DNA of 64,000 nt from Paracoccaceae bacterium (GTDB lineage Bacteria > Pseudomonadota > Alphaproteobacteria > Rhodobacterales > Rhodobacteraceae): contig JACKKD010000001.1 in the NCBI GenBank assembly GCA_020637675.1, positions 248,001 through 312,000 of the forward strand, given 5' to 3'. The position numbers and the translations under genes were made by a program. Of the stretch, positions 32,762 through 41,499 are shown one piece after another. Within the stretch, counting starts at the first letter, position 1; each line of letters opens with the position of its first letter. The notes beneath the pieces were generated by a model. The model had not been told where the DNA came from, made no database searches, and worked only from the letters and a program-made list of their open reading frames with translations.

Positions 32762-33634
32762 TCAGGCGCGGTATTTTTCTTCGAATTCAAAGCCGTAGTC
32801 GTATGACGTGAGCGGCCTAGGGCTCAAGTCATACGTCGCACGGCGGAGGAAATCCATCATCTGTTTCGCATCCGACCCGAAGGCCCGGAGCCTTGCGCGG
32901 GGAATGGGATCGCCGACGACGATGCGCACAGGCTCCCCCAGCCGGGCGCGGAACTCCTTGATGAGAAGGCCGAGCCGGAGCGTGTAGTGCAGATGGCTCG
33001 CCAGCTGGAAGAGCCGGGAATTCTCGCCCTCGAAGAAGACTGGCACGACGGTCGCCTCCGACCGCGCGATCATCTTGGCGGTGAAGTTGCGCCAGACCGG
33101 ATCCATCGGCCGGCCGAAGGGCCGCGCCGCCGTGGCCACGCCGCCGCCGGGGAAGATGCCGATGGCCCCGCCGGCCCGAAGGTAGCGCAGCGCCTCGGAC
33201 CGAACCTCGATGTTCTCGCGCGCCGCCTCCTTCGTCTCGTCGAAGTTGATCGGCAGGATCACCCGGTCCAGTTCCTCCGCCTTGCGGAAGATGCGGTGCG
33301 CGATGATGCGGAAATCTCCCCTGAGCCCGGCGAGGATATGGCCCATCATCAGCCCGTCGAGGATGCCGTAGGGGTGGTTCGCGACCAGCACCAGCGGTCC
33401 GTTGGCCGGGATGTTCGTCAGGCTGCCGCCCACGACATCGAGGCTGAGCCCGTAGCGCTCCACGATGACAGACCAGAAGTCGCGCCCGGCGGCGACCTCG
33501 GCCTCGTAGCCCTGCGCCCGACGGATCAGGCCGAGCCGGCCGGTGGCGTTCTCGAGCACGCGCACGACTGCCCGCCCGCCCCTGGTCTTCGCCGACGAGG
33601 CGTAGGAGATTTCCCGCGCAACGTCCTTCCGCAT
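32762..33634 (-). CDS. Lysophospholipid acyltransferase family protein (PlsC-like)
   Basis: 290 residues with the glycerolipid acyltransferase signature: VLVANHPYGILDGLMMG (NHX4D, about residues 83-99), the IAHRIFRKAEELDRVILPI block, and IGIFPGGGVATAARPFGRP (about 160-178, equivalent to the FPEGT motif but with Gly). The family includes OlsA (lyso-ornithine lipid acylation) and haemolysin-like members; which lipid is made cannot be read here. It lies 38 bp upstream of the murI start on the same strand. Confidence 0.85.
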   Translation of the reverse strand: MRKDVAREISYASSAKTRGGRAVVRVLENATGRLGLIRRAQGYEAEVAAGRDFWSVIVERYGLSLDVVGGSLTNIPANGPLVLVANHPYGILDGLMMGHILAGLRGDFRIIAHRIFRKAEELDRVILPINFDETKEAARENIEVRSEALRYLRAGGAIGIFPGGGVATAARPFGRPMDPVWRNFTAKMIARSEATVVPVFFEGENSRLFQLASHLHYTLRLGLLIKEFRARLGEPVRIVVGDPIPRARLRAFGSDAKQMMDFLRRATYDLSPRPLTSYDYGFEFEEKYRA

Positions 33635-33706
33635 GATCCGTTCCCCCCGGCCGTGGATTCGTCTGGCCGGGAATTGTCGCGGACATGCGTGACGCTGGCG
33701 TGACGG

Positions 33707-36700
33707 CTACTCCGCCGCCGCCCGCTCGGGCGTGCCGCCGGCGCGGATCACGGCCAGAAGCTCCTCCCGTCGTTTCGCTGCCTGGCGCTGCGACGCCTCC
33801 TTCACCGGACCGAAGCCGCGGATGTCGAGCGGCAGGCGGGCGAGCGCCAGCACCGCGTCGCGGGTGGCCGGTGTCACCTTCGGCAGGACCTCCGCCATGT
33901 CGGCCTCGTATTCGGCGATCAGGGCACGCTCCATCCGCCGCTCGGCGGCCCGGCCGAAGGGGTCGAACGCCGTGCCGCGCAGGCGCTTCATCGCGGCAAG
34001 GAACCGGAAGGCACGGAACATCCAGGCCCCGTATTCGCGCTTCACCGGCCGCCCGTTCGCCCCCTTCCTCGCAAGAATGGGCGGCGCAAGGTGGACGGAC
34101 ATGCGGAAATCGCCGTCGAACTCGGCGCGCGCCTTCTCGGCCGTCTCCAGATGCAGCCGCGCGACCTCGTATTCGTCCTTGTAGGCCAGAAGCTTGTGAT
34201 AGCCCTCGGCCACGGCCTCGCGCAGGTCCTCGGGTGCGGCGGCGGCAAGGCGGCGGTAGCGCCCGGCGTAGGCCGCGTCCTGATAGGCCTCGAGGTGGCG
34301 CGCGCGGAAGTCGATCTTTTCCTGCAAGGTCAACGGCTTCGCCGCCGTTTCCTCTGAGGTCGCGGCCGCCGCTTCCGGATACTCGGCGGCCCAGCGGCCA
34401 AGCTCGAAGGCGCGCAGGTTGCCCTTGACCGCGGCACCGTTGAGTTCGATCGCGGCCCGGATCGCATCGCCCGTGAGCGGCACCAGCCCCTTCTGCCAGG
34501 CAGCGCCGAGGATCAGCATGTTGGAATAGATCGAATCGCCCATCAGCCTGCGGGCAAGCTCGGAGGCATCGAGAAAGCTCACCCGTTCCCGCAACCTCGC
34601 TTCAAGAGAAAGACGCAAGGCGGCGGACGGCAAGCGAAATTCCCGGTCGCGGGTGAAGGCGCCGGTGATGATCTCGTGGCTGTTCACCACCGCCCCCGTC
34701 CGTCCCGTCGTCATCAGGCCGAGCGTCTTTGCCCCCCCGGTGACGACGAGGTCGCCGCCGATGACGCAATCGGCTTCGCCCACCGCGACGCGGATCGCGC
34801 TGATGTCCTCGGGGCGCTTGGCGAGGCGCAGGTGGATATGTACGGCACCGCCCTTCTGGGCGAGCCCGGCCATCTCCATCATCCCCGCGCCCTTGCCGTC
34901 GATCTGCGCGGCCTGTGCCAGCACCGCGCCAACGGTGACGACACCGGTTCCGCCGACGCCGGTGATCAGCACGTTGAAGGTCCCCGCGATGGGCGGCAGC
35001 GCGGGCTCGGGCAGTGCAGGCAGGTCGAATTCCGCCGCACCGGCCTTCTTCACCGTTGCCCCCTTCAGCGTCACGAAAGAGGGGCAGAACCCGTCGAGGC
35101 AGGAGAAGTCCTTGTTGCACGACGACTGGTCGATGGCCCGCTTGCGCCCCAGTTCCGTCTCCACCGGCACGATCGAGACGCAGTTCGACTGCACCCCGCA
35201 ATCACCGCAACCCTCGCAGACATCGGTGTTGATGAAGACCCGCCGGTCGGGGTCGGGAAACTGGCCGCGCTTGCGCCGCCGGCGCTTTTCGGCGGCGCAG
35301 GTCTGGATGTAAAGAATGACGGACACGCCCTTGATATCGCGCATCTTTCGCTGGATATCCGGAAGCTCTCTGCGCTCGTGGAAGCTGACCCCGGCCGGGA
35401 ATCCACCCCGCTCCGGCTCCTCCTTGGGGTCATAGACGACGACAAGGTGCTCCACCCCCATCGCCTTCACCTCGCGGGCGATCCGGTCGGCGGTCAGCCC
35501 GCCCTCGTTCTTCTGCCCGCCGGTCATGGCGACGGCGTCGTTGAAGAGGATCTTGTAGGTGATGTTCGTCCCCGCCGCGAGGGCGGCGCGGATCGCCAGC
35601 ACCCCGGAATGGTTGTAGGTTCCGTCGCCAAGGTTCTGGAACACATGCGGCGTTTTCGAGAACGGCGCCTCGCCGACCCAGTTCGCGCCCTCGCCGCCCA
35701 TCTGGGTGAAGCCCTGCGTCCGCCGGTCCATCCACTGCACCATGTAGTGACAGCCGATCCCGGCATAGGCGCGGCTGCCTTCCGGCACCTTGGTCGAGGT
35801 GTTGTGCGGGCAGCCGGAGCAGTAATAGGGCAGCCGGGCCGCGATCTCGGGTGCGTTGTCGGCCTTCTTCGCCTCGCGCACCGCCTGAAGTCCGGCGCGG
35901 ATGCCGTCCGTGCCGCGGCCCTCCTCGATGAGGATCTCGCCCAGCTTCTCGGCGATCCAGGCGGGGTCGAGCGCGTAGCGGGTGGGGAAGAGCTCCTCCC
36001 GGTGCATGCCGCCGGCACCGCCCTTGTACCAGCCATAGACGCGCCGGCCGCGGCGGTCGTCGAAGATCGCCTCCTTGATCTGGACCTCGATCAGCTTGCG
36101 CTTTTCCTCGACCACGACGATCAGGTCGAGCCCCTCGGCCCAGTCGTGGAAGCCCTTCATGTCCAGGGGAAAGGTCTGGCCGATCTTGTAGGTGGTCAGG
36201 CCAAGACGCTCCGCCTCGGCCTCGTCGATGCCAAGCAGGCTGAGCGCGTGCACGAGGTCGAGCCAGTTCTTGCCGGCCGCGACGAAGCCGACCTTGGCGC
36301 CGGGCTTGCCCCAGACGCGGCGGTCCATGCGGTTGGCATGCGAAAACGCCTCGGCCGCGAAGCGCTTGAAGTCGATCATCCGGGCTTCCTGCGCCACGGG
36401 CGTATCCTGAAGCCGGATGTTGAGCCCGCCCTCGGGCATGCGGAACTCGGGCGCGACGAAGGCCATTCGGAACGGATCGCCGTTCACGACCGCCGTCGCC
36501 TCCACCGTGTCCTTCATCGTCTTGAGGCCCACCCAGACGCCGGCAAAGCGGGAAAGCGCCCAGCCGTAAAGACCGAAGTCGAGAATCTCCTGCACCCCGG
36601 CCGGGCTGATCACCGGCATGTAGGCATCGACCATGGCCCAGTCGGACTGGTGCAGCACGGTGGAGCTTTCGCCCGTGTGGTCATCGCCCATCGCCATGAG

Positions 36701-37120
36701 GACACCGCCATGCGCCGAGGTGCCGGCCATGTTGGCGTGCCGCATCACGTCGCCCGAACGGTCCACCCCCGGCCCCTTGCCGTACCAGAGCGCGAAGACC
36801 CCGTCATAGCGCCCCTCGCCCCGCACCTCCGCCTGCTGCGTGCCCCAGACGGCGGTGGCCGCCAGATCCTCGTTCAGACCCGGCTGGAAGCGGATGTCGT
36901 TCGCCTCCAGCAGCGCGCGCGACCGCGCCATGTTCAGATCGACACCGCCCAGAGGCGAGCCGCGATAACCTGTCACATAGCCGGCGGTGTTCCGCCCGGC
37001 CGCACGGTCGCGGGCCTTCTGCATGAGCATCAGCCGCACCAGCGCCTGCGTGCCGTTCAGCAGAACCGGCGACTTCGTCAGGTCGAAGCGGTCGGCGAGT
37101 GAGATTTCCTGCTTGCCCAT
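33707..37120 (-). CDS. Indolepyruvate:ferredoxin oxidoreductase, fused large form
   Basis: 1137-residue TPP and Fe-S enzyme that oxidatively decarboxylates aryl/2-oxo acids such as indolepyruvate to acyl-CoA, passing electrons to ferredoxin; it serves aromatic amino acid breakdown. Order: pyrimidine/TPP domain with YRGSPLGGVDLNMARSR (N-terminus), TPP motif near 440-500 (GIGCHYMVQWMDRR), a [4Fe-4S] cluster region DVCEGCGDCGVQSNCVS around residues 635-650, and a C-terminal gamma domain with GVGGTGVVTVGAVLAQA (about 715-735). The alpha/beta and gamma parts of two-gene IorAB enzymes are fused here. It has its own promoter with an operator dyad. Confidence 0.93.
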   Translation of the reverse strand: MGKQEISLADRFDLTKSPVLLNGTQALVRLMLMQKARDRAAGRNTAGYVTGYRGSPLGGVDLNMARSRALLEANDIRFQPGLNEDLAATAVWGTQQAEVRGEGRYDGVFALWYGKGPGVDRSGDVMRHANMAGTSAHGGVLMAMGDDHTGESSTVLHQSDWAMVDAYMPVISPAGVQEILDFGLYGWALSRFAGVWVGLKTMKDTVEATAVVNGDPFRMAFVAPEFRMPEGGLNIRLQDTPVAQEARMIDFKRFAAEAFSHANRMDRRVWGKPGAKVGFVAAGKNWLDLVHALSLLGIDEAEAERLGLTTYKIGQTFPLDMKGFHDWAEGLDLIVVVEEKRKLIEVQIKEAIFDDRRGRRVYGWYKGGAGGMHREELFPTRYALDPAWIAEKLGEILIEEGRGTDGIRAGLQAVREAKKADNAPEIAARLPYYCSGCPHNTSTKVPEGSRAYAGIGCHYMVQWMDRRTQGFTQMGGEGANWVGEAPFSKTPHVFQNLGDGTYNHSGVLAIRAALAAGTNITYKILFNDAVAMTGGQKNEGGLTADRIAREVKAMGVEHLVVVYDPKEEPERGGFPAGVSFHERRELPDIQRKMRDIKGVSVILYIQTCAAEKRRRRKRGQFPDPDRRVFINTDVCEGCGDCGVQSNCVSIVPVETELGRKRAIDQSSCNKDFSCLDGFCPSFVTLKGATVKKAGAAEFDLPALPEPALPPIAGTFNVLITGVGGTGVVTVGAVLAQAAQIDGKGAGMMEMAGLAQKGGAVHIHLRLAKRPEDISAIRVAVGEADCVIGGDLVVTGGAKTLGLMTTGRTGAVVNSHEIITGAFTRDREFRLPSAALRLSLEARLRERVSFLDASELARRLMGDSIYSNMLILGAAWQKGLVPLTGDAIRAAIELNGAAVKGNLRAFELGRWAAEYPEAAAATSEETAAKPLTLQEKIDFRARHLEAYQDAAYAGRYRRLAAAAPEDLREAVAEGYHKLLAYKDEYEVARLHLETAEKARAEFDGDFRMSVHLAPPILARKGANGRPVKREYGAWMFRAFRFLAAMKRLRGTAFDPFGRAAERRMERALIAEYEADMAEVLPKVTPATRDAVLALARLPLDIRGFGPVKEASQRQAAKRREELLAVIRAGGTPERAAAE

Positions 37121-37149
37121 TCCGCCCTCCCCGCGCTCAGAGCACCTTC

Positions 37150-37178
37150 AGTATAGGTCAAATCCGTTGACCTACAAA
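37150..37178 (-). promoter_or_regulatory. Promoter and perfect operator dyad of the indolepyruvate oxidoreductase gene
   Basis: On the minus strand TTTGTA (37178-37173), 17 bp, TATACT (37155-37150) make a promoter about 23 nt before the ATG region. Inside the spacer sits TAGGTCAA-N5-TTGACCTA (37154-37174), a perfect 8-bp inverted repeat. A regulator bound there would cover the RNA polymerase site, so repression is likely. The GAGGG ribosome site lies just before ATG 37120. The protein that binds is unknown. Confidence 0.78.
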
Positions 37179-37294
37179 GCGCTGAATCTTTGATCGGACG
37201 GCAAAAAACTTTCTGCGCTGCAACACAGTTCTGTTTCCTTGAACCGCGAAATTCCGTAATAACTCACGTCAGCCGTTTGTGCGAAAGTTTCGGG

Positions 37295-38200
37295 ATGGAT
37301 TGGGACAAGCTCAGGATATTTCACGCCGTCGCCGACGCCGGCAGCCTCACCCATGCGGGCGAGGCGCTGCACCTGTCGCAATCGGCGGTGAGCCGGCAGA
37401 TCCGCGCGCTTGAGGAGAGCCTCGGCACGACCCTTTTCCACCGCCATGCGCGGGGCCTGATTCTCACCGAACAGGGGGAACTTCTGTTCGACGCCACCTC
37501 GTCGATGAACCGCCGGCTGGAGACAGCCGCCGCCCGCATCCGCGACAGCGAGGAGGAGGTCTTCGGCGAACTGCGCGTCACGACGACGACCGGCTTCGGC
37601 ACGCTCTGGCTCGCGCCCCGCCTCGTCAAGCTCTACGACAAGTATCCCGATCTCAAGATCGACCTGATGCTCGAGGAACGGGTGCTCGACCTGCCGATGC
37701 GCGAGGCCGACGTGGCGATCCGGATGAAGGAGCCGAGCCAGGCCGACCTGATCCGCCGCCGGCTCATGAACATCCGGATGTGCCTTTACGCCACGCCCGA
37801 CTACCTCGACCGCGCCGGGCGGCCGGCCGGGGTGGAGGATCTGTCGCACCACCGGCTCATCAGCCAGAACCCGACCACGCCGCAGGTGACCGCCGGCGCC
37901 GCGCTCGTCGAAAGTCTCCTGGCCAACGACATCCGGTCGACGCTGACGGTCAACAACTACTACGGGGTGCTGCAGGGCGTTCTCTACAACCTCGGCATCG
38001 GCGTCCTCCCCGACTACCTGACCGAGGACTTCCCGACGCTCGAACGGGTTCTTCCGGCGATCGAGTCGAGCGACGTGCCGGTGTTCCTCGCCTACCCCGA
38101 GGAACTGCGCCACTCCAAGCGGGTTGCCGCGTTCCGAGACTTCGTGATGGAAGAGATCATCGCCTACCGCAAGCGGCGCATCGACGACTCCGGACAGTGA
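37295..38200 (+). CDS. LysR-family transcriptional regulator
   Basis: 301 residues. The N-terminal winged helix-turn-helix (about 4-62) reads LRIFHAVADAGSLTHAGEALHLSQSAVSRQIRALEESLG, followed by the LysR substrate-binding fold (TTTGFGTLWLAPRLVKLYDKYPDL, LPMREADVAIRM, GIGVLPDYL). ATG 37295 was chosen as the normal N-terminus MDWDKLRIF. It is divergent from the indolepyruvate oxidoreductase gene across 174 bp that holds a dyad, so it may regulate that gene, though LysR sites usually show T-N11-A rather than this 8-5-8 palindrome. Confidence 0.93.
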   Translation: MDWDKLRIFHAVADAGSLTHAGEALHLSQSAVSRQIRALEESLGTTLFHRHARGLILTEQGELLFDATSSMNRRLETAAARIRDSEEEVFGELRVTTTTGFGTLWLAPRLVKLYDKYPDLKIDLMLEERVLDLPMREADVAIRMKEPSQADLIRRRLMNIRMCLYATPDYLDRAGRPAGVEDLSHHRLISQNPTTPQVTAGAALVESLLANDIRSTLTVNNYYGVLQGVLYNLGIGVLPDYLTEDFPTLERVLPAIESSDVPVFLAYPEELRHSKRVAAFRDFVMEEIIAYRKRRIDDSGQ

Positions 38201-38233
38201 GCGGCGCAACCCCCGGTTGCCGTGAGGCATGTT

Positions 38234-38258
38234 TGCAACGCATAACGGCCATGTTGCA
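38234..38258. promoter_or_regulatory. Inverted repeat TGCAAC-N13-GTTGCA
   Basis: Six-base arms at 38234-38239 and 38253-38258 lie 34 bp after the lysR stop and upstream of a candidate sRNA promoter. TGC-rich dyads of this kind are bound by PhaR-like and other regulators in Rhodobacteraceae, but nothing here names the binder. Confidence 0.35.
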
Positions 38259-38306
38259 CCTGCGGCATGATTTCCCTTGCGCCATTCGCATACCGCCCAT
38301 AAATCG

Positions 38307-38392
38307 GGCTTGAAGGCGACGGTTGAGGCAACTCTCGGCGCCTTCTACCTCCCTGTTGGACTTGGGCCGAGCTTTGTCTCGGCCTTTTTTTT
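38307..38392 (+). ncRNA. Candidate small RNA upstream of purL
   Basis: The stretch looks like an independent transcript. TTGCGC (38277-38282) with 17 bp to TAAATC (38300-38305) is a possible promoter. It is followed by a 7-bp hairpin GAAGGCG/CGCCTTC (38312-38318, 38339-38345) with an inner GTTG-AGG-CAAC loop, then an unpaired pyrimidine-rich TACCTCCCTGTTGGACTT containing a CCUCCC anti-Shine-Dalgarno stretch, then a strong terminator. This is the outline of an Hfq-type trans-acting sRNA of about 80 nt. No homologue is claimed; 180 bp separate its end from purL. Confidence 0.5.
38365..38392 (+). terminator. Rho-independent terminator
   Basis: GGCCGAG (38365-38371), loop CTTTGT, CTCGGCC (38378-38384), then eight T residues (38385-38392). 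It is the only textbook intrinsic terminator I see in the window and ends the transcript before the purL leader. Confidence 0.9.
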
Positions 38393-38574
38393 CGCAATCG
38401 CTCCGGACCGGCCGGGGATCGCCCCGCTGTCGGCCGCCCCGACCCTGCGGCGCCGGCCATGGCCACCCTGCGCTCCGGTCCCGAATTTTTCCCGGCCGCC
38501 GCATGCCGGGGCCTTTCCTCTGCCCCCCCTTGCCCCTAAAAGACGCCGCAACCGCGAAGCTCCCGGGGGATGAG

Positions 38575-40734
38575 ATGCAGGAACCAGCGATCACCGAGGA
38601 TCTGATTGCCGCGCATGGACTGAAACCCGACGAATACCAGCGCATCCTTCAGATCATCGGCCGGGTCCCGACCTTCACCGAACTCGGCATCTTCTCGGCC
38701 ATGTGGAACGAGCATTGTTCCTACAAGTCCTCGAAGAAGTGGCTCCGCACCCTGCCCACCACGGGCCCGCAGGTGATCTGCGGCCCCGGCGAGAATGCGG
38801 GCGTTGTCGACATCGGCGACAACCAGGCCGTCATCTTCAAGATGGAAAGCCACAACCACCCCTCCTATATCGAGCCGCACCAGGGGGCCGCGACCGGCGT
38901 CGGCGGCATCCTGCGCGACGTCTTCACGATGGGCGCGCGGCCGATCGCGGCGATGGATTCCCTGTCGTTCGGCCTGCCGGATCACCCCAAGACCGCGCAT
39001 CTGGTGAAGGGCGTGGTCGAGGGCGTCGGCAGCTACGGCAACTGCTTCGGCGTCCCCAATGTCGGGGGCGAGGTCCGGTTTCACAAAAGCTACAATGGCA
39101 ACTGCCTTGTGAACGCCTTCGCGGCGGGTCTCGCCGATGCCGACAGGATCTTCTACTCCGCCGCGAGCGGAGTCGGCATGCCGGTGGTCTATCTCGGCGC
39201 GAAGACCGGCCGCGACGGGGTCGGCGGCGCGACGATGGCGAGCGCCGAATTCGACGACACGATCGAGGAAAAGCGCCCGACGGTGCAGGTGGGCGACCCC
39301 TTCACCGAAAAATGCCTGCTGGAAGCCTGCCTCGAACTCATGGCTTCCGACTCGGTGATTTCCATTCAGGACATGGGCGCGGCAGGCCTGACCTGCTCCG
39401 CCGTCGAGATGGGCGACAAGGGCGGCCTTGGCATCCGGCTCAACCTCGACCGTGTGCCCCAGCGCGAGGCGCACATGACCGCCTACGAGATGATGCTGTC
39501 GGAAAGCCAGGAGCGGATGCTCATGGTGCTGAAGCCGGAAAGGGAATCCGTCGCCCGCGCGATCTTCGAGAAATGGGATCTCGACTTCGCCATCGTCGGC
39601 GAGACGATTCCCGAGGACCGCTTCCTGATCCTGCACGGCAACGAGGTGAAGGCCGACCTGCCCCTGTCGAAGCTGTCCTCCTCCGCCCCCGAGTACGACC
39701 GGCCCTGGGTGCCGACGCCTGCCCCTGCCCCCTTGAAGGACGCGCCTAAGATCGACCCGATCGAAGGGCTGAAGGCGCTGATCGGCTCGCCCAACCATGC
39801 CCACAAGTCCTGGGTCTGGGAACAGTATGACAGCCAGGTGGGCGCCGACACGATCCGCACGCCCGGCATGGGCGCGGGCGTGGTGCGCGTCCACGGCACA
39901 AAGAAGGCGCTCGCCTTCACCTCGGACGTGACGCCGCGCTACGTCAAGGCCAACCCGGTCGAAGGCGGCAAGCAGGCGGTGGCCGAGGCCTGGCGCAACC
40001 TGACCGCCGTCGGCGCCCTGCCCCTTGCCGCGACCGACAACCTCAACTTCGGCAACCCCGAGAAGCCCGAGATCATGGGCCAGTTCGTCGGCGCCATAAA
40101 AGGCATCGGCGAGGCCTGTCTCGCTCTCGACATGCCCATCGTCTCGGGCAATGTCTCGCTCTACAACGAGACCGACGGCACCGGTATCCTGCCGACGCCA
40201 ACCATCGCCGCCGTGGGCCTCCTGAAATCGCTCGACGAGCTGATCGCGGGGCAACCGGCCGAGGGCGACCTCGCGGTGGTCATCGGCGAGACGAAGGGCC
40301 ATCTCGGCCAGTCCGCGCTCCTCGCCGAGGCCTTCGGCCGCGAGGAGGGCGACGCGCCGCATGTGGACCTCGCCGCCGAACGGAGAAACGGAGAATTCCT
40401 GCGGGCGAACCGCAAGCTCGTCCGGGCCGCGACCGACCTCTCCGACGGCGGACTCGCCCTCGCCGCTTTCGAGATGGCCGAGGCCGCGGGCCTGGGTGTG
40501 GCGATCGACGCGGGCGAGACCGCGTTCCTCTTCGGCGAGGATCAGGCGCGCTATCTTGTCGCCCTGCGGCAGGCCGATCTCGCAGCCCTGACGGCGGCGG
40601 CGAAGGCGGCGGGCGTGCCGCTGGCGCTCGTCGGCCAGTTCGGCGGCAACGCGGTGCGCCTCGACGCCTCCTCCGCGCCGCTCGCCGATCTCTCGCGCCT
40701 CTACCGCGCGGCTTTCGAGACGGCGCTCTTCTGA
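38575..40734 (+). CDS. purL: Phosphoribosylformylglycinamidine synthase, large subunit
   Basis: Converts FGAR to FGAM with ATP and glutamine-derived ammonia in purine synthesis; it needs separate PurQ and PurS partners, as in Gram-positives and alphaproteobacteria. 719 residues from ATG 38575 (small PurL): MWNEHCSYKSSKKWL (about 39-53), KMESHNHPSYIEPHQGAATGVGGILRDVFTMGARP (metal/ATP block in two parts), AFDDTIEEKRPTVQ-like region, and the repeated C-terminal half with NFGNPEKPEIMGQFVG. Upstream in-frame ATGs overlap the sRNA region and are not used. bolA and grxD follow. Confidence 0.96.
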   Translation: MQEPAITEDLIAAHGLKPDEYQRILQIIGRVPTFTELGIFSAMWNEHCSYKSSKKWLRTLPTTGPQVICGPGENAGVVDIGDNQAVIFKMESHNHPSYIEPHQGAATGVGGILRDVFTMGARPIAAMDSLSFGLPDHPKTAHLVKGVVEGVGSYGNCFGVPNVGGEVRFHKSYNGNCLVNAFAAGLADADRIFYSAASGVGMPVVYLGAKTGRDGVGGATMASAEFDDTIEEKRPTVQVGDPFTEKCLLEACLELMASDSVISIQDMGAAGLTCSAVEMGDKGGLGIRLNLDRVPQREAHMTAYEMMLSESQERMLMVLKPERESVARAIFEKWDLDFAIVGETIPEDRFLILHGNEVKADLPLSKLSSSAPEYDRPWVPTPAPAPLKDAPKIDPIEGLKALIGSPNHAHKSWVWEQYDSQVGADTIRTPGMGAGVVRVHGTKKALAFTSDVTPRYVKANPVEGGKQAVAEAWRNLTAVGALPLAATDNLNFGNPEKPEIMGQFVGAIKGIGEACLALDMPIVSGNVSLYNETDGTGILPTPTIAAVGLLKSLDELIAGQPAEGDLAVVIGETKGHLGQSALLAEAFGREEGDAPHVDLAAERRNGEFLRANRKLVRAATDLSDGGLALAAFEMAEAAGLGVAIDAGETAFLFGEDQARYLVALRQADLAALTAAAKAAGVPLALVGQFGGNAVRLDASSAPLADLSRLYRAAFETALF

Positions 40735-40850
40735 CTGGCGGCATTCATCTTGCCCCGGATACCTCTGCCGGAGGCGACCAGATCGCCCCCGGCGCCACCT
40801 TGCGGCGCCTTGCGGCCGGGCTTACATTCGGGCCAAGACAGGAGAGACCC

Positions 40851-41087
40851 ATGCCGATCACCGCCGAAGAGATTGAAATCCTTATCCGCGAGAGCTTCCC
40901 GAAGGCGCGGATCGAGGTTCAGGGCGATGACGGCGCGCATTTCGCGGCCTATGTGGAAGACGAAAGCTTCCGCGGACTGAACCGCGTTCAGCAGCAGCGC
41001 GCGGTCTATGCCGCGCTGAAAGGCAAGATGGAGGGATCGCAGGGCGAACTTCATGCGCTTGCGCTCACCACCAAGGCACCGGAGTGA
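40851..41087 (+). CDS. BolA-family protein
   Basis: 78-residue class II KH-like protein: PITAEEIEILIRESFPKARIEVQGDDGAHFAAYV followed (in separate stretches) by FRGLNRVQQQRAVYAALKGKM and the conserved histidine of ELHALALTTK. This short form resembles IbaG/BolA2, which binds the monothiol glutaredoxin Grx4 through a shared [2Fe-2S] cluster. ATG 40851 has GGAGAG 6 nt upstream; a longer frame from 40800 is not needed. The next gene, 6 bp downstream, is that very glutaredoxin, a strong functional pairing. Confidence 0.93.
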   Translation: MPITAEEIEILIRESFPKARIEVQGDDGAHFAAYVEDESFRGLNRVQQQRAVYAALKGKMEGSQGELHALALTTKAPE

Positions 41088-41093
41088 ACAGAC

Positions 41094-41456
41094 ATGACCA
41101 CCGCAGTTGACCAGATTCGCGACACCGTCACGACGAACGACGTCGTCCTCTACATGAAGGGCACCAAGATGATGCCGCAGTGCGGCTTTTCCAGCCGCGT
41201 CGCCGGCGTGCTTAACTTCATGGGCGTGGACTATGTGGACGTCAACGTCCTTGCCGATGCCGATATCCGCCAGGGCATCAAGGACTTCTCCGAATGGCCG
41301 ACGATTCCGCAGCTTTACGTCAAGGGCGAATTCGTCGGCGGCTGCGACATCGTCACCGAAATGACGCTGTCGGGCGAACTTGACCAGCTCTTCGAAGCCA
41401 AGGGTATCACCTACAACAAGGATGCGGCCGACCAGATCAGGGCCGCGAACGCCTGA
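41094..41456 (+). CDS. grxD: Monothiol glutaredoxin (CGFS type)
   Basis: 120 residues; carries [2Fe-2S] clusters for delivery to apoproteins and pairs with BolA. The active site is Cys30 in MMPQCGFSSRVAG, with the TIPQLYVKGEFVGGCDIVTEM glutathione-binding region (about 66-84). It lacks a second Cys, as expected. It lies 6 bp after the bolA gene. Grx4-type proteins also take part in iron sensing in some bacteria. Confidence 0.96.
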   Translation: MTTAVDQIRDTVTTNDVVLYMKGTKMMPQCGFSSRVAGVLNFMGVDYVDVNVLADADIRQGIKDFSEWPTIPQLYVKGEFVGGCDIVTEMTLSGELDQLFEAKGITYNKDAADQIRAANA

Positions 41457-41499
41457 GCCTTCCGGCCGCGGCGCGGAAGTCCCGCCCTGCCTCGCCGCG

